DNA of 29,928 nt from NCBI GenBank assembly GCA_946478895.1, contig CAMLDY010000024.1:1-29928 (forward strand). The letters run 5' to 3'. Below the pieces are notes generated by a model. The model was given only the letters and a program-made list of their open reading frames with translations, did not search any database and was not told where the DNA came from. The position numbers and the translations under genes were made by a program. Source of the DNA: an uncultured Gemmatimonadota bacterium (GTDB lineage: Bacteria > Gemmatimonadota > Gemmatimonadetes > Gemmatimonadales > Gemmatimonadaceae). This document shows positions 10,386-17,844 of the stretch, piece by piece (the first letter of the stretch is position 1; each line of letters starts with the position of its first letter).

Positions 10386-10998
10386 GAGTTACGACGAGAG
10401 CCAGCAGGACAGCGACGCCCGGTTCGCGGCTCGGATTGCCGCACCGCTTCGGGCCGTCGAGCACGTCCACCCCTCGTTCGAGAAGCGGCTGATGGACAAG
10501 GTGCGGGCTGAAGGACCGTCGCTTTATCCCCCGATGTCGTCCAGCGATTCGTGGTGGAAGCGGAAGCGGGTCGTGCGTGTTTCTCCGCTCGCCGGTCTCG
10601 CCGTTGCTGCCGGAATCGGCGCTATCGTCGTCCTCTCCGGTGTCGCGATCGGATCGCGGATTTCCGCCCGTCCAGCGGTCGCCTCCCAGACCCCGGCAGT
10701 CGTGCATCAGGACACCGTCCAGCTGGTGCGATTCGTATTCGTCGATCGCAGCGCCGCCAGCGTCGAGCTGGTCGGCGACTTCAACGAATGGGCGCGCGGG
10801 TCGACCACCCTTCAGCGCTCGGGCGCGCCCGGAGTCTGGGCCGTCTCGGTTCCCCTCTCGCCAGGTCGCCACGAGTATGCTTTTATTATCAACGGCTCAC
10901 GCTGGGTCGCTGATCCGCTCGCGGTGAAGAGTACCGATGACTTCGGCACCGAGAGCTCCGTCATTCGTGTCGGAAGTACGGGGAACAGCACCACCTAA
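10378..10998 (+). CDS. Membrane anti-sigma-like protein with CBM48 (AMPK-type glycogen-binding) domain
   Basis: Of 206 residues, about 1-60 form a charged cytoplasmic part with no zinc-binding HxxxCxxC motif, 68-92 a single transmembrane helix after KRKRVVRV, and about 115-200 an E-set/CBM48-like domain: VRFVFVDRSAASVELVGDFNEW, a GVWAVSVPL strand, GRHEYAFIINGSRW and a final DDFGTESSVIRV. The GDFNEW core is typical of glycogen-binding domains of AMPK beta and branching enzymes. It overlaps the ECF gene by 8 bp, the usual place for an anti-sigma factor. I infer an anti-sigma that could sense a carbohydrate or wall component outside the membrane; neither sigma binding nor sugar binding is shown. 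Confidence 0.75.
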   Translation: MGESYDESQQDSDARFAARIAAPLRAVEHVHPSFEKRLMDKVRAEGPSLYPPMSSSDSWWKRKRVVRVSPLAGLAVAAGIGAIVVLSGVAIGSRISARPAVASQTPAVVHQDTVQLVRFVFVDRSAASVELVGDFNEWARGSTTLQRSGAPGVWAVSVPLSPGRHEYAFIINGSRWVADPLAVKSTDDFGTESSVIRVGSTGNSTT

Positions 10999-11039
10999 CG
11001 AGACAGCCTTGTTGCGCCACAACTGTCACTCGCTGCGAT

Positions 11040-12191
11040 TTGAGAGCAGGACCACTCACAGCCCTGTATTCGAAAGGAGCGCTTGCGGCGGTCCTCTTCG
11101 TGGCGCAAACGACTCGAGCGCAAACAATCGCAACGAATGTCGACGTGGGCGCGATGGCGCTGCGGTACGCTGATACAGTCAGTACTGGCGCGGCAGTCAT
11201 CACTCCGCACCTCGGCATCGACTGGACCGAGGCATTCGCCGATGCGTCGGCGACCTTCTCGCAGTTCACTGTCGGTGGCTGGAGCCTGCAGGGTGTCGCG
11301 TCCGGCTCGCGTTTCCTTCCCATCAATCGGCAGTTTCTCGGCGAAATGGCGCTCCTCGCCGGCGGCAGCACCCACCACGATGGCACCCGGACCGGCGAGA
11401 TAGTCGGGAATGCACGGCTGCATATCCCTACCACTGGTGTCGAGTTTTTCGTCGGCACCGGTGCTGGCCGCACCTGGGATGGCAGCGCCTGGCGCACGCT
11501 CGTCCTCGGAGAAGCGGGTGCGTCCATTGGCTCCGCCGAGCGCGGCGCGGTCATCAGCGTGACCCCGACAGCCGTTGACTCCATCAACTACGCGGATCTG
11601 CAAGGCACCATTTCCTGGTCGACGAGCTTCGCCGACATCGGAGCGGTCGTGGGATCCAGAATTGGCGACCAGCTGACCAGCCTCAGCGGAACGGCGAGAT
11701 CGTGGGCCAGCATCAGCGCAATCAGGCAGCTCAATCGCCGGGTGGCAATCTCGCTGAGTGGTGGCACTTATCCGATCGATCCGACTCAGGGATTTCCGGG
11801 AGGACGGTTTGCGTCGCTGGCGGTGCGGCTCACGCCAGGCCGCGCACCCACGGCAGCCACGCCGCCGCTTGACCCGACCGATCTGGCTGCGCCTTTCACG
11901 GGCGTGACATCCTTCGAGACGCGACGCGACGAGCAGGGACGGATGACGTTTACCGTGAATGCACCGGGCGCGCAGACCGTGGAGATCAACGGAGATTTCA
12001 CGCGGTGGATTCCGCTGCGGCTCACGCGGGACGTGGCTGACGCGAGTAGATGGACGGCGACGGTGCCAATCGAACGCGGGAAATACCAAATGAACGTTCG
12101 GGTCGACGGCGGTCAGTGGATCGTGCCGCCCGGACTCCTTTCCCTGCGTGACGAGTTTGGCGGGGCGGTTGGGTTGCTGGTCGTCGAGTGA
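11040..12191 (+). CDS. Exported barrel-like protein with C-terminal CBM48-like domain
   Basis: A 383-residue product starting at TTG 11040, the only start that gives a signal peptide (ALAAVLFVAQTTRAQ); no clear ribosome-binding site. Residues about 30-265 form alternating beta-strands (IVGNARLHIPTTGVEFFVGTG and similar) as in an outer-membrane barrel. After a Pro-rich linker, 300-383 form an E-set domain with VEINGDFTRW (314-323), a WTATVPIERGKYQMNVRVDG block and a terminal GLLVVE. This repeats the GDFxxW architecture of the preceding anti-sigma-like protein, so the two probably bind the same kind of ligand, or one was duplicated from the other. It lies 41 bp downstream of that gene. Confidence 0.65.
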   Translation: MRAGPLTALYSKGALAAVLFVAQTTRAQTIATNVDVGAMALRYADTVSTGAAVITPHLGIDWTEAFADASATFSQFTVGGWSLQGVASGSRFLPINRQFLGEMALLAGGSTHHDGTRTGEIVGNARLHIPTTGVEFFVGTGAGRTWDGSAWRTLVLGEAGASIGSAERGAVISVTPTAVDSINYADLQGTISWSTSFADIGAVVGSRIGDQLTSLSGTARSWASISAIRQLNRRVAISLSGGTYPIDPTQGFPGGRFASLAVRLTPGRAPTAATPPLDPTDLAAPFTGVTSFETRRDEQGRMTFTVNAPGAQTVEINGDFTRWIPLRLTRDVADASRWTATVPIERGKYQMNVRVDGGQWIVPPGLLSLRDEFGGAVGLLVVE

Positions 12192-12238
12192 ACAGTCAAA
12201 AAGTGACCCCGGCCGTGACCGTGAGAGTCTATTCTGTG

Positions 12239-12991
12239 ATGGCTGACAAAATCTCTATGACGATCATCCGAAATTTTGCCGCGCTGGCCTTTGCTTCAGT
12301 GGTCGCTGCGACCGTTGTCCAGGCCCAGGCGCCTTCGCGCGATGCACTGGCGCGTTTGAAAGAGGTGCTGCCGGCCGATATTGCGAACCGCGTCCTGGCA
12401 AAGATCGCTGAAGCCAACGCGCGCAATCTGCCCGCCGATGCGCTCGCCAACCGCGCCCTCAAGTTTGCCGCGAAGGGCGTCAATCCTTCCGACATCGAGC
12501 GGTCGATCAGCGAGCAGGCGGTGCGGATGGACGTTGCGCGCACGGCACTCGCGAGCGGCCGCGGCTCCCAGCCCGCCGGCGACGAGATCGAAGCCGGCGC
12601 CGAAGCGATGCGCAAAGGCGTCGATGCCGCAGCGGTGTCCGCCCTCGCCAAGGGTGCCCCGTCCGGGCGTTCGCTCGCGGTTCCGTTATTCGTGATCGGC
12701 AGTCTTACCGATCGCGGGCTCAGCTCCGACCAGGCGCTGAAGAGAGTCCTCGCCCGCCTACAGGGTCGCGCGTCCGACGCCGATCTCGAGGCGATGCCTG
12801 GCGACCTCGACGGCCAGTTGGGCCGCGCCAACGGCAAGCCGGCCGGCATGTCGGGCCGAGACTTCGGACAGAGCCATCGGCCAGCCTCGGCTGGACGACC
12901 TGCCAACGCCGGTCCCCCGGCAGGAGTACCGGGCAACGGGGGCTCGAAGTCGAATCCGGGAAAGGGGCATAAGCCGCCCCCCAGGGGATAG
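12239..12991 (+). CDS. Small exported protein of unknown function
   Basis: About 250 residues. ATG at 12239 gives MADKISMTII followed by a hydrophobic signal and a VQAQA cleavage site; an upstream GTG at 12188 overlaps the previous stop and ATG 12257 is also possible. The mature part is Ala-rich and helical, with LKEVLPADIANRVLAKIAEAN and a similar repeated LPADALANRALKFAAKG pattern, then about 55 residues rich in Pro, Gly, Asn and Ser. I recognise no family. It is the last gene of the same-strand run from 4022. Confidence 0.65.
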   Translation: MADKISMTIIRNFAALAFASVVAATVVQAQAPSRDALARLKEVLPADIANRVLAKIAEANARNLPADALANRALKFAAKGVNPSDIERSISEQAVRMDVARTALASGRGSQPAGDEIEAGAEAMRKGVDAAAVSALAKGAPSGRSLAVPLFVIGSLTDRGLSSDQALKRVLARLQGRASDADLEAMPGDLDGQLGRANGKPAGMSGRDFGQSHRPASAGRPANAGPPAGVPGNGGSKSNPGKGHKPPPRG

Positions 12992-13351
12992 TTTCGGCGG
13001 ATAGCCTCGGCATCGTGGCTAGCAATCCCTCGCACCTAAGCTGGCAGCCGCAAGCATTACAGCCGCTGCGCTGACAGCGTTTCTCGGGGAATCGACCCGA
13101 GCGCTTTGAAATGCATCCACAGAACGGAAGCACAGAGCCCTAAGCTGGGTCAGCAGCGGATGCATGCAGCTTTTCGTTTCTACGCTTCGCGGCTCACCGC
13201 TTTCTTTCACGTGGTGTCCAGTCGAAGCCGCCGAGTCTCAGAAAGCCGAGAAACGAGATAAAGATGAGCTGTGACCGTCCAACGTACCGGAGGAGTCTCC
13301 AAAATAGAGCTGCCAAAACCACAACACGAAGCGTCAATGCGGAGATATACC
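12992..13351. other. Intergenic leader region with nested inverted repeats
   Basis: 360 bp without a convincing gene. A hairpin at 13076-13105 has CTCGGG (13083-13088) paired with CCCGAG (13096-13101) and flanking AGCG/CGCT. ATGCATCC near 13111 pairs with GGATGCAT near 13158, and GCTGAC near 13070 can pair with GTCAGC near 13149. CCTAAGCTGG occurs twice (13035-13044 and 13139-13148). A GGAGGAG lies near 13290. This could be a structured 5' leader of the DUF4382 gene; I recognise no known riboswitch. Confidence 0.4.
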
Positions 13352-14239
13352 ATGCGGCAAACTTTTCGACTTCTCGCGGCTATCGCCATCGCCGGACTCG
13401 GCCTTGCCGGGTGCAGTGATTCCTCGGGCACCAGCACCGGCCAGCTCACCGTCCGACTGACCGACGCGCCATTTCCCTTTTCCGACATCTCGCAGGTCGA
13501 CGTATTCATCGTGAGGGTCGACGCGAAAAAGGCCGAGCCGACCGATGACGAAGCGGCCGACGAAGGAGACATGAACGGATGGACGACAGTGGCGAGCCCC
13601 AACGCGCTAGTGAATCTGCTCGACCTCGCCGGCGGAAAGACGATGAACCTCGGCGCCGCGACGCTCGCCACCGGCACCTACAACGGCTTCAGGCTGATCA
13701 TCGATCCGAGTAAATCGGTGCTCACGCTCGCCGATGGAACTCACCCCGACGTGAAATTCCCCAGCGCAGCACAGTCCGGCATCAAGGTCAAGCTCGATGA
13801 GCCGATCCAGCTGACCGAAGATGGGTCGGTGATGACCCTTGACTTCGACGTCGGCAGCAGCTTCGTCATGCGCGGCAACAACGCCAGAAATGGGTTCATC
13901 TTCAAGCCCGTGGTGCACGCGGTGGCGCAGGATGTCACCGGCAGCGTGACGGGCTCAGTTCGCGCCAATAGCGCAACCGGCGCGGGTGTATCGGACGCAA
14001 CCGTGGAAGTTCTGACCGCGGGGTCCCTCATCGACGATAGTGATCCGACCCATATCGTGCGCACCACCAGCACGGATGCGAACGGAGATTATCGAATCGG
14101 TTTCCTTCTTCCAGGTACCTACGTCCTGCGCGCTACTCCTCCAGCGGCGAGCGGCTTCAAGCCGGCGCTCCTTACCGGTGGGCTTACCATCACCACCGGC
14201 ACCGAGACCCAGAATCAGATCATCGTCGTCGCGCCGTAG
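13352..14239 (+). CDS. DUF4382 lipoprotein with C-terminal carboxypeptidase-regulatory-like domain
   Basis: A 295-residue lipoprotein with lipobox GLAGC at about residues 17-21. The N-terminal DUF4382 domain (about 28-195) opens with GQLTVRLTDAPFPFSDISQVDVF, the family hallmark, and includes the GTYNGFRLIID strand. About 200-295 form a CarboxypepD_reg/Cna-B-like fold (GSVTGSVRANSATGAGVSDATVEV, then NGDYRIGFLLPGTYVLRA). The start was chosen at ATG 13352 because GGAG at 13341-13344 lies 7 bases upstream; ATG 13337 and GTG 13271 are less likely. Role unknown, presumably at the cell surface. A strong terminator follows. Confidence 0.85.
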   Translation: MRQTFRLLAAIAIAGLGLAGCSDSSGTSTGQLTVRLTDAPFPFSDISQVDVFIVRVDAKKAEPTDDEAADEGDMNGWTTVASPNALVNLLDLAGGKTMNLGAATLATGTYNGFRLIIDPSKSVLTLADGTHPDVKFPSAAQSGIKVKLDEPIQLTEDGSVMTLDFDVGSSFVMRGNNARNGFIFKPVVHAVAQDVTGSVTGSVRANSATGAGVSDATVEVLTAGSLIDDSDPTHIVRTTSTDANGDYRIGFLLPGTYVLRATPPAASGFKPALLTGGLTITTGTETQNQIIVVAP

Positions 14240-14261
14240 GTCCCACCCGAGCCAGTACTAC

Positions 14262-14291
14262 AAAAAAACCCGGAGAAACCCGGGTTTTTTT
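14262..14291. terminator. Rho-independent terminator, bidirectional
   Basis: Seven A, CCCGG, a 6-base loop AGAAAC, CCGGG, then seven T: a 12-bp perfect stem with A and T tracts on the two sides. It lies 22 bp after the DUF4382 stop and could terminate from either direction. Confidence 0.93.
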
Positions 14292-14329
14292 GTGTTCGCC
14301 ACCGACAATCCTGGTTGTACCTGCCACTC

Positions 14330-14446
14330 AAGACTACCGGCTGGATGCCGTGAGCGGGCCGGCTCGAGGCCGCGAGCTAAATCAACAAACGTGCTCCGGC
14401 CCGGGGCCTCCCGCCGTGAGGCCCACGGCCTCGCGCCGGTAGTCTT
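14330..14446. repeat. Long imperfect palindrome, family A (copy 1)
   Basis: AAGACTACCGGC (14330-14341) and GCCGGTAGTCTT (14435-14446) are perfect 12-bp inverted ends. The arms keep partial complementarity further in (GCCGTGAGCGGGCCGGCTCGAGGCCG against a GCGAGGCCGTGGGCCTCACGGC-like reverse complement). The tips match those of the element at 26824-26980 but the middles differ. It follows a terminator and precedes the lipid-type cluster. No ORF. Confidence 0.75.
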
Positions 14447-14491
14447 CCGTTCAGTCTCTTGTCGAGTGGTAGTTTCGGTGCCGACTCCTAC

Positions 14492-14532
14492 GTCATAATG
14501 ACCGTTGTACTACGTATCCGCGCCGATATGAG
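14492..14532 (+). promoter_or_regulatory. Candidate operator and weak promoter before the KAS III-like gene
   Basis: GTCATAATGAC (14492-14502) is an 11-bp perfect palindrome around a central A. It is followed by TTGTAC (14505-14510), a 16-bp spacer and TATGAG (14527-14532), a weak sigma-70-like pair 50 bp before the ATG at 14583. It is the only promoter-like stretch upstream of the nine-gene run. Low confidence. Confidence 0.25.
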
Positions 14533-14582
14533 CGCCCATTAACCGACGGCATCGTTCGCGTGTCACGAACGGACCAACGGCA

Positions 14583-15572
14583 ATGGGCTTCGCCAGATGC
14601 GATGGACAAAACACCCCGGCAATCGGTGGAATCGCCTACGCGTTCCCCGCCGCTTCGCGCAGCGTCGGCGAGCTGGCGGGCGCGCGGCAGCTCGCGAGCT
14701 CGGTCGAGACCCTCGAAGGGTTTGGCTTCGGCCGGGTGCACGTCGCCGTTGAGGAGACGCCCTACGATCTCGCGCTGAGCGCAGCGAGATCACTGCTCGC
14801 CGAAAACGAGATCGACCCATTGTCGATCGGCTTGCTGATCTACGGCGGAACTCCCGCGTCTCTGGCCTTCTCGGACCAGGCGAACGCGCCGAGCGCCGCG
14901 GAATCGTTGTGTACGATGTCGCGGTTCAGCTATCCGTCGAGCCGCCTGCAGAACGAGCTCGAGCTGAACAACGCCTGGAGCTTCGCGATCGATCAGCTCG
15001 CCTGCACAACCTTGCTTGGCGCAACCCGTATCGCGCGCGCGCTTTGTCTCGCCGAAGGAATCGACCGCGCGCTATGCGTGTCTTCCGAATTTTTTCCGGC
15101 GAAGGCCGGTCGCGAAGCGATCTTCAATTGCACCTCCGACGCGGCGTGCGCAGTGCTGATCGAGCGCAACGGCGCGCGTAACCGGCTCGTCTCCGCGACC
15201 AACGTCACCAAAGGCTATTACTGGGACGTCGAGAACCGGCGCGATGAGATCGTGGCGTCGTATTTCCCGACCGCCAGGCACGTCATTCTGCGCACCATCG
15301 CCGACGCGGGATGGGAACCGGCCGACGTCGACTGGATCATTCCGCACAACGTCAGCACGCGCAGCTGGGAGATCCTTTGCGGTCTGGTGCGCCTGCCGCG
15401 CGCGCGGCTCTTCTCCCACAACATCGCTCGCCACGGTCACACCCTGGCTGGCGACAACTTCATCAACTATCGCGATGCCCTCGAGGGCGGCTGCATCAAG
15501 CCGGGCCACAAAGTCGTGATGTTCTCCTACGGCTTCGGCGCGCACTGGACCGGCGTCGCGGTGGAGGCCTGA
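14583..15572 (+). CDS. Ketoacyl-ACP synthase III-like enzyme
   Basis: A 329-residue thiolase-fold enzyme of the FabH/KAS III superfamily, expected to transfer or condense an acyl group on a carrier protein. The nucleophilic Cys is C141 in AIDQLACTTLLGA; H255 lies in WIIPHNVSTRSW, where FabH has PHQAN. The C-terminal segment RHGHTLAGDNFINY aligns with FabH RHGNTSAAS, but the catalytic Asn is His286, with D291-N292 just after it. This resembles KAS III relatives that act as acyltransferases or atypical condensing enzymes rather than fatty-acid initiators. First gene of the cluster; its stop is at the base before the start of the next gene. It is not linked to fab housekeeping genes. Confidence 0.88.
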   Translation: MGFARCDGQNTPAIGGIAYAFPAASRSVGELAGARQLASSVETLEGFGFGRVHVAVEETPYDLALSAARSLLAENEIDPLSIGLLIYGGTPASLAFSDQANAPSAAESLCTMSRFSYPSSRLQNELELNNAWSFAIDQLACTTLLGATRIARALCLAEGIDRALCVSSEFFPAKAGREAIFNCTSDAACAVLIERNGARNRLVSATNVTKGYYWDVENRRDEIVASYFPTARHVILRTIADAGWEPADVDWIIPHNVSTRSWEILCGLVRLPRARLFSHNIARHGHTLAGDNFINYRDALEGGCIKPGHKVVMFSYGFGAHWTGVAVEA

Positions 15573-15573
15573 C

Positions 15574-16674
15574 ATGAGCGTTTCCGGAAAGGTGCTCGTC
15601 ACCGGGGCAAGCGGGCTGGTCGGCGAGGGCGTACTGCGCGAGATGCTTGTGGCGCGGCCGGAGCTCGAGGCGTTCGCTCTCGTGCGCAACGAGCTCCGAT
15701 GGCAGCTCACGGCGCGCCGGCTCGGCGCACTCGCGGCGCGTGTCACACCCATCGCCGGCGATGTGACGGTGCCAGGAGCGGGTCTCGAGCCGCTGGCGCG
15801 CAAGCGCGTCGAGACCGAGACGAGCGTCGTGATCCACGCCGCGGCGGACATCAGCTTCTCGCGGCCACTCGATCAATCGCGCTTCGTCAACACCCTCGGC
15901 TCGTATCACGTCGCCGAGCTCGCATCGTCGTGCGCAGCGCTGGACCGCTTTCTGTTGGTGAGCTCGGCGTTCGTCGCCGGCAGGGCGACCGGAATCATTC
16001 TCGAGAGCGAGAACGACGGCGGGTCAGGCTGGGTCAACGCGTACGAGCAGTCGAAGTACGAGGCGGAGTCCTGCATCAGAAAGACCGCGCTGCCGTGGAC
16101 GATCGTCCGTCCCAGTACAATGGTATGCCGAGGCGCCGACGGCGACATCCAGCAGATCAACGCCGTGCACCGCGCGCTGCGCATCTATCACCGTGGTTTG
16201 GCAGCGATGATCCCCGGCGACCCAGCCTATTCGTTCGATGTTATCACCTCCGGTTACGTCGTCGGCGCGATTGCGCGGCTTGCGTTCGACGACGCGGCAC
16301 GCGGAGAGACCATCCATCTCTGCTCGGGGCGCGCGGCGCTGACGCTCGGCGAGCTGGTCGATACTGCGTACGAGGTTTGGAGCGAAGATCCCCACTGGCG
16401 CCGTCGCGGTGTCGAGCGCGCGATCATCACTGACGCCGAGACCTACGCGCTGTTCGAGCGCGCGGTTAACGAGACCGGTGACGTGCGACTGCGCGCGATC
16501 CTCGCGTCCCTGGCTCACTTCATACCGCAGCTCGCGCTTCCAAAGACTTTCGATACGACCGTCGCGGACCGACTGCTCGGAGCGCCCGCTCCATCGCCGT
16601 CGACTTACTGGAAGCCGATGCTCCGTCAGCTGCTCCACCACAACTGGGGACAGTCCGAGGAGGTGGCGGCGTGA
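15574..16674 (+). CDS. Extended SDR, thioester/fatty acyl reductase-like
   Basis: A 366-residue NAD(P)-dependent protein of the extended short-chain dehydrogenase family. Nucleotide-binding TGASGLVGEG lies at residues 10-19, DVTVPG near 63-68, an HAAADISF segment (89-96), Ser130/131 and the catalytic YxxxK as Y157 and K161 in NAYEQSKYEAE. The pattern (FVNTLGSYHVAELA, then WTIVRPSTMV) is closest to the NAD_binding_4 group that reduces acyl thioesters, such as fatty acyl reductases. With a carrier protein next door, reductive release or modification of a carrier-bound acyl or aminoacyl chain is a reasonable inference. The C-terminal 80 residues are unassigned. GTGA overlap with the carrier-protein gene. 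Confidence 0.8.
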   Translation: MSVSGKVLVTGASGLVGEGVLREMLVARPELEAFALVRNELRWQLTARRLGALAARVTPIAGDVTVPGAGLEPLARKRVETETSVVIHAAADISFSRPLDQSRFVNTLGSYHVAELASSCAALDRFLLVSSAFVAGRATGIILESENDGGSGWVNAYEQSKYEAESCIRKTALPWTIVRPSTMVCRGADGDIQQINAVHRALRIYHRGLAAMIPGDPAYSFDVITSGYVVGAIARLAFDDAARGETIHLCSGRAALTLGELVDTAYEVWSEDPHWRRRGVERAIITDAETYALFERAVNETGDVRLRAILASLAHFIPQLALPKTFDTTVADRLLGAPAPSPSTYWKPMLRQLLHHNWGQSEEVAA

Positions 16675-16934
16675 GCGAGCGCACCGATTTTGTCGAGCGC
16701 ATGCTGCGCTGGCTCAACGCCGACGTAGCCCCGGAAGGCGTGGATGTCGTCGCGGATACTCCCTTGTTCGCGAGCCGACTACTCGACTCCCTGCGGGTGC
16801 TGGAGCTGATCGCCTTTACCGAGCAGTTCATCGGGCGCGCGATTCCCGACTCGCACATCCGGATGGACAATTTCCAGACGGTTGCCCGGATCGCGGCCGT
16901 CTTTCTGCCCCTGGACGACCATGTTGTCGCCTGA
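16671..16934 (+). CDS. Acyl/peptidyl carrier protein
   Basis: An 87-residue carrier protein. The phosphopantetheine site is Ser40 in LLDSLRVLELI, following a typical first helix and loop (DFVERMLRWLN, then TPLFASRLLDS), and helix III contains VARIAAVFL. Gly replaces neither flanking residue: the D-S-L core is intact. GTG start at 16671 overlaps the SDR stop. The next gene starts inside this one (16921), so the ligase and its likely partner protein are translationally coupled. It is most likely the acceptor for the amino acid:carrier-protein ligase and possibly the substrate carrier for the KAS III-like enzyme. Confidence 0.9.
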   Translation: MSERTDFVERMLRWLNADVAPEGVDVVADTPLFASRLLDSLRVLELIAFTEQFIGRAIPDSHIRMDNFQTVARIAAVFLPLDDHVVA

Positions 16935-17844
16935 AGAAGTCATCGCGCGGCTGCGCGAGAGCGGCTCGCTGTGGGAAGTCGCGCCCGGCGTGATCGGTTT
17001 GCGCGGCGCGGTGGTGTCGCTGTTGCGCGAAATCGAGACCGCGCTGCTCGAGGTCGCGCGCGGCGAGACGCCGGACGAATGGGTCGCCGCGGCCGGAATC
17101 GCGTTCGAGACTCTGGAACGCGCGAAGTATTTCGCGTCTTTCCCGCAGTGGCTCACCGCCGCGTCGCACCTGAGCGGCGACGAGAGCGTCCTCGCCGGGA
17201 TCGCGGCGAGCACCGCGGCCGCCGAACGCGCGCGCGAAGCGCTCGAGCCCGCCGAGGTAGTGTTGCCGCCGGCGATCTGTTACAGCACTTACGCTGCGCT
17301 CGCGGACTCGACCATCGCGGCACCTGTGATCATGACAGCGCAGGGCACCTGTTGGCGCCACGAGGGGGCGCGCCACGCTCCCCTGCAGCGCGGCTGGGCG
17401 TTCACGATGCGCGAGATCGTCTGCGTCGGCGCCGAACGCGACGTGAAGGGCTTTCTGGACCGTTCGGTGGAGATGGTGGGAGCGCTGGAGCGCGCGCTGG
17501 GACTCGATTGCGAGCTCGTCTCCGCCAGCGACCCGTTCTTCGCGCCCACCGCGCGCGGTCGGGCGGCACTGCAACGAATCAAGGCACTCAAGCACGAGCT
17601 CGAGTTCCGCTTCGCGGACGGCAGCCCGCTCGCCATCGCTTCCTTCAACGACCACGAGCTGTTCTTCGGTGAGGCGTTCGGAATCCGTCTCGCCGATGGA
17701 ACGTCGGCGTGGAGCGGCTGCGTCGCGTTCGGAATCGAGCGCTGGCTGCTGGCGATCCTTGCGACTTACGGAGTCGATCCGGCGCACTGGCCGTTGTCAG
17801 TCGCGGCCGGAAGACTCGAGCTACTGGGAGCATCAGGCAAATGA
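16921..17844 (+). CDS. Amino acid:[carrier protein] ligase-like class II synthetase
   Basis: A 307-residue stand-alone class II aminoacyl-tRNA-synthetase catalytic domain without tRNA-binding N-domain, like the SerRS-derived ligases that activate small amino acids and load them on carrier-protein phosphopantetheine. Class II motif 2 is TCWRHEG (R146, E148) and motif 3 is GCVAFGIERWLLAIL (R274). C120 (PPAICYSTY), E165 (FTMREIVCVG) and C267 (SGCVAFG) have the spacing of the three zinc ligands of the Bradyrhizobium ligases and archaeal-type SerRS (from memory C131, E176, C279). It overlaps the carrier-protein gene by 14 bp, as in known ligase/carrier pairs. The amino acid is unknown; Gly or Ala is typical of the family. 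Confidence 0.85.
   Translation: MLSPEEVIARLRESGSLWEVAPGVIGLRGAVVSLLREIETALLEVARGETPDEWVAAAGIAFETLERAKYFASFPQWLTAASHLSGDESVLAGIAASTAAAERAREALEPAEVVLPPAICYSTYAALADSTIAAPVIMTAQGTCWRHEGARHAPLQRGWAFTMREIVCVGAERDVKGFLDRSVEMVGALERALGLDCELVSASDPFFAPTARGRAALQRIKALKHELEFRFADGSPLAIASFNDHELFFGEAFGIRLADGTSAWSGCVAFGIERWLLAILATYGVDPAHWPLSVAAGRLELLGASGK

Noticed and set aside
13000..13350. c-di-GMP or other known riboswitch
   Set aside because: I could not find the conserved core of any riboswitch I know; only generic inverted repeats are visible.
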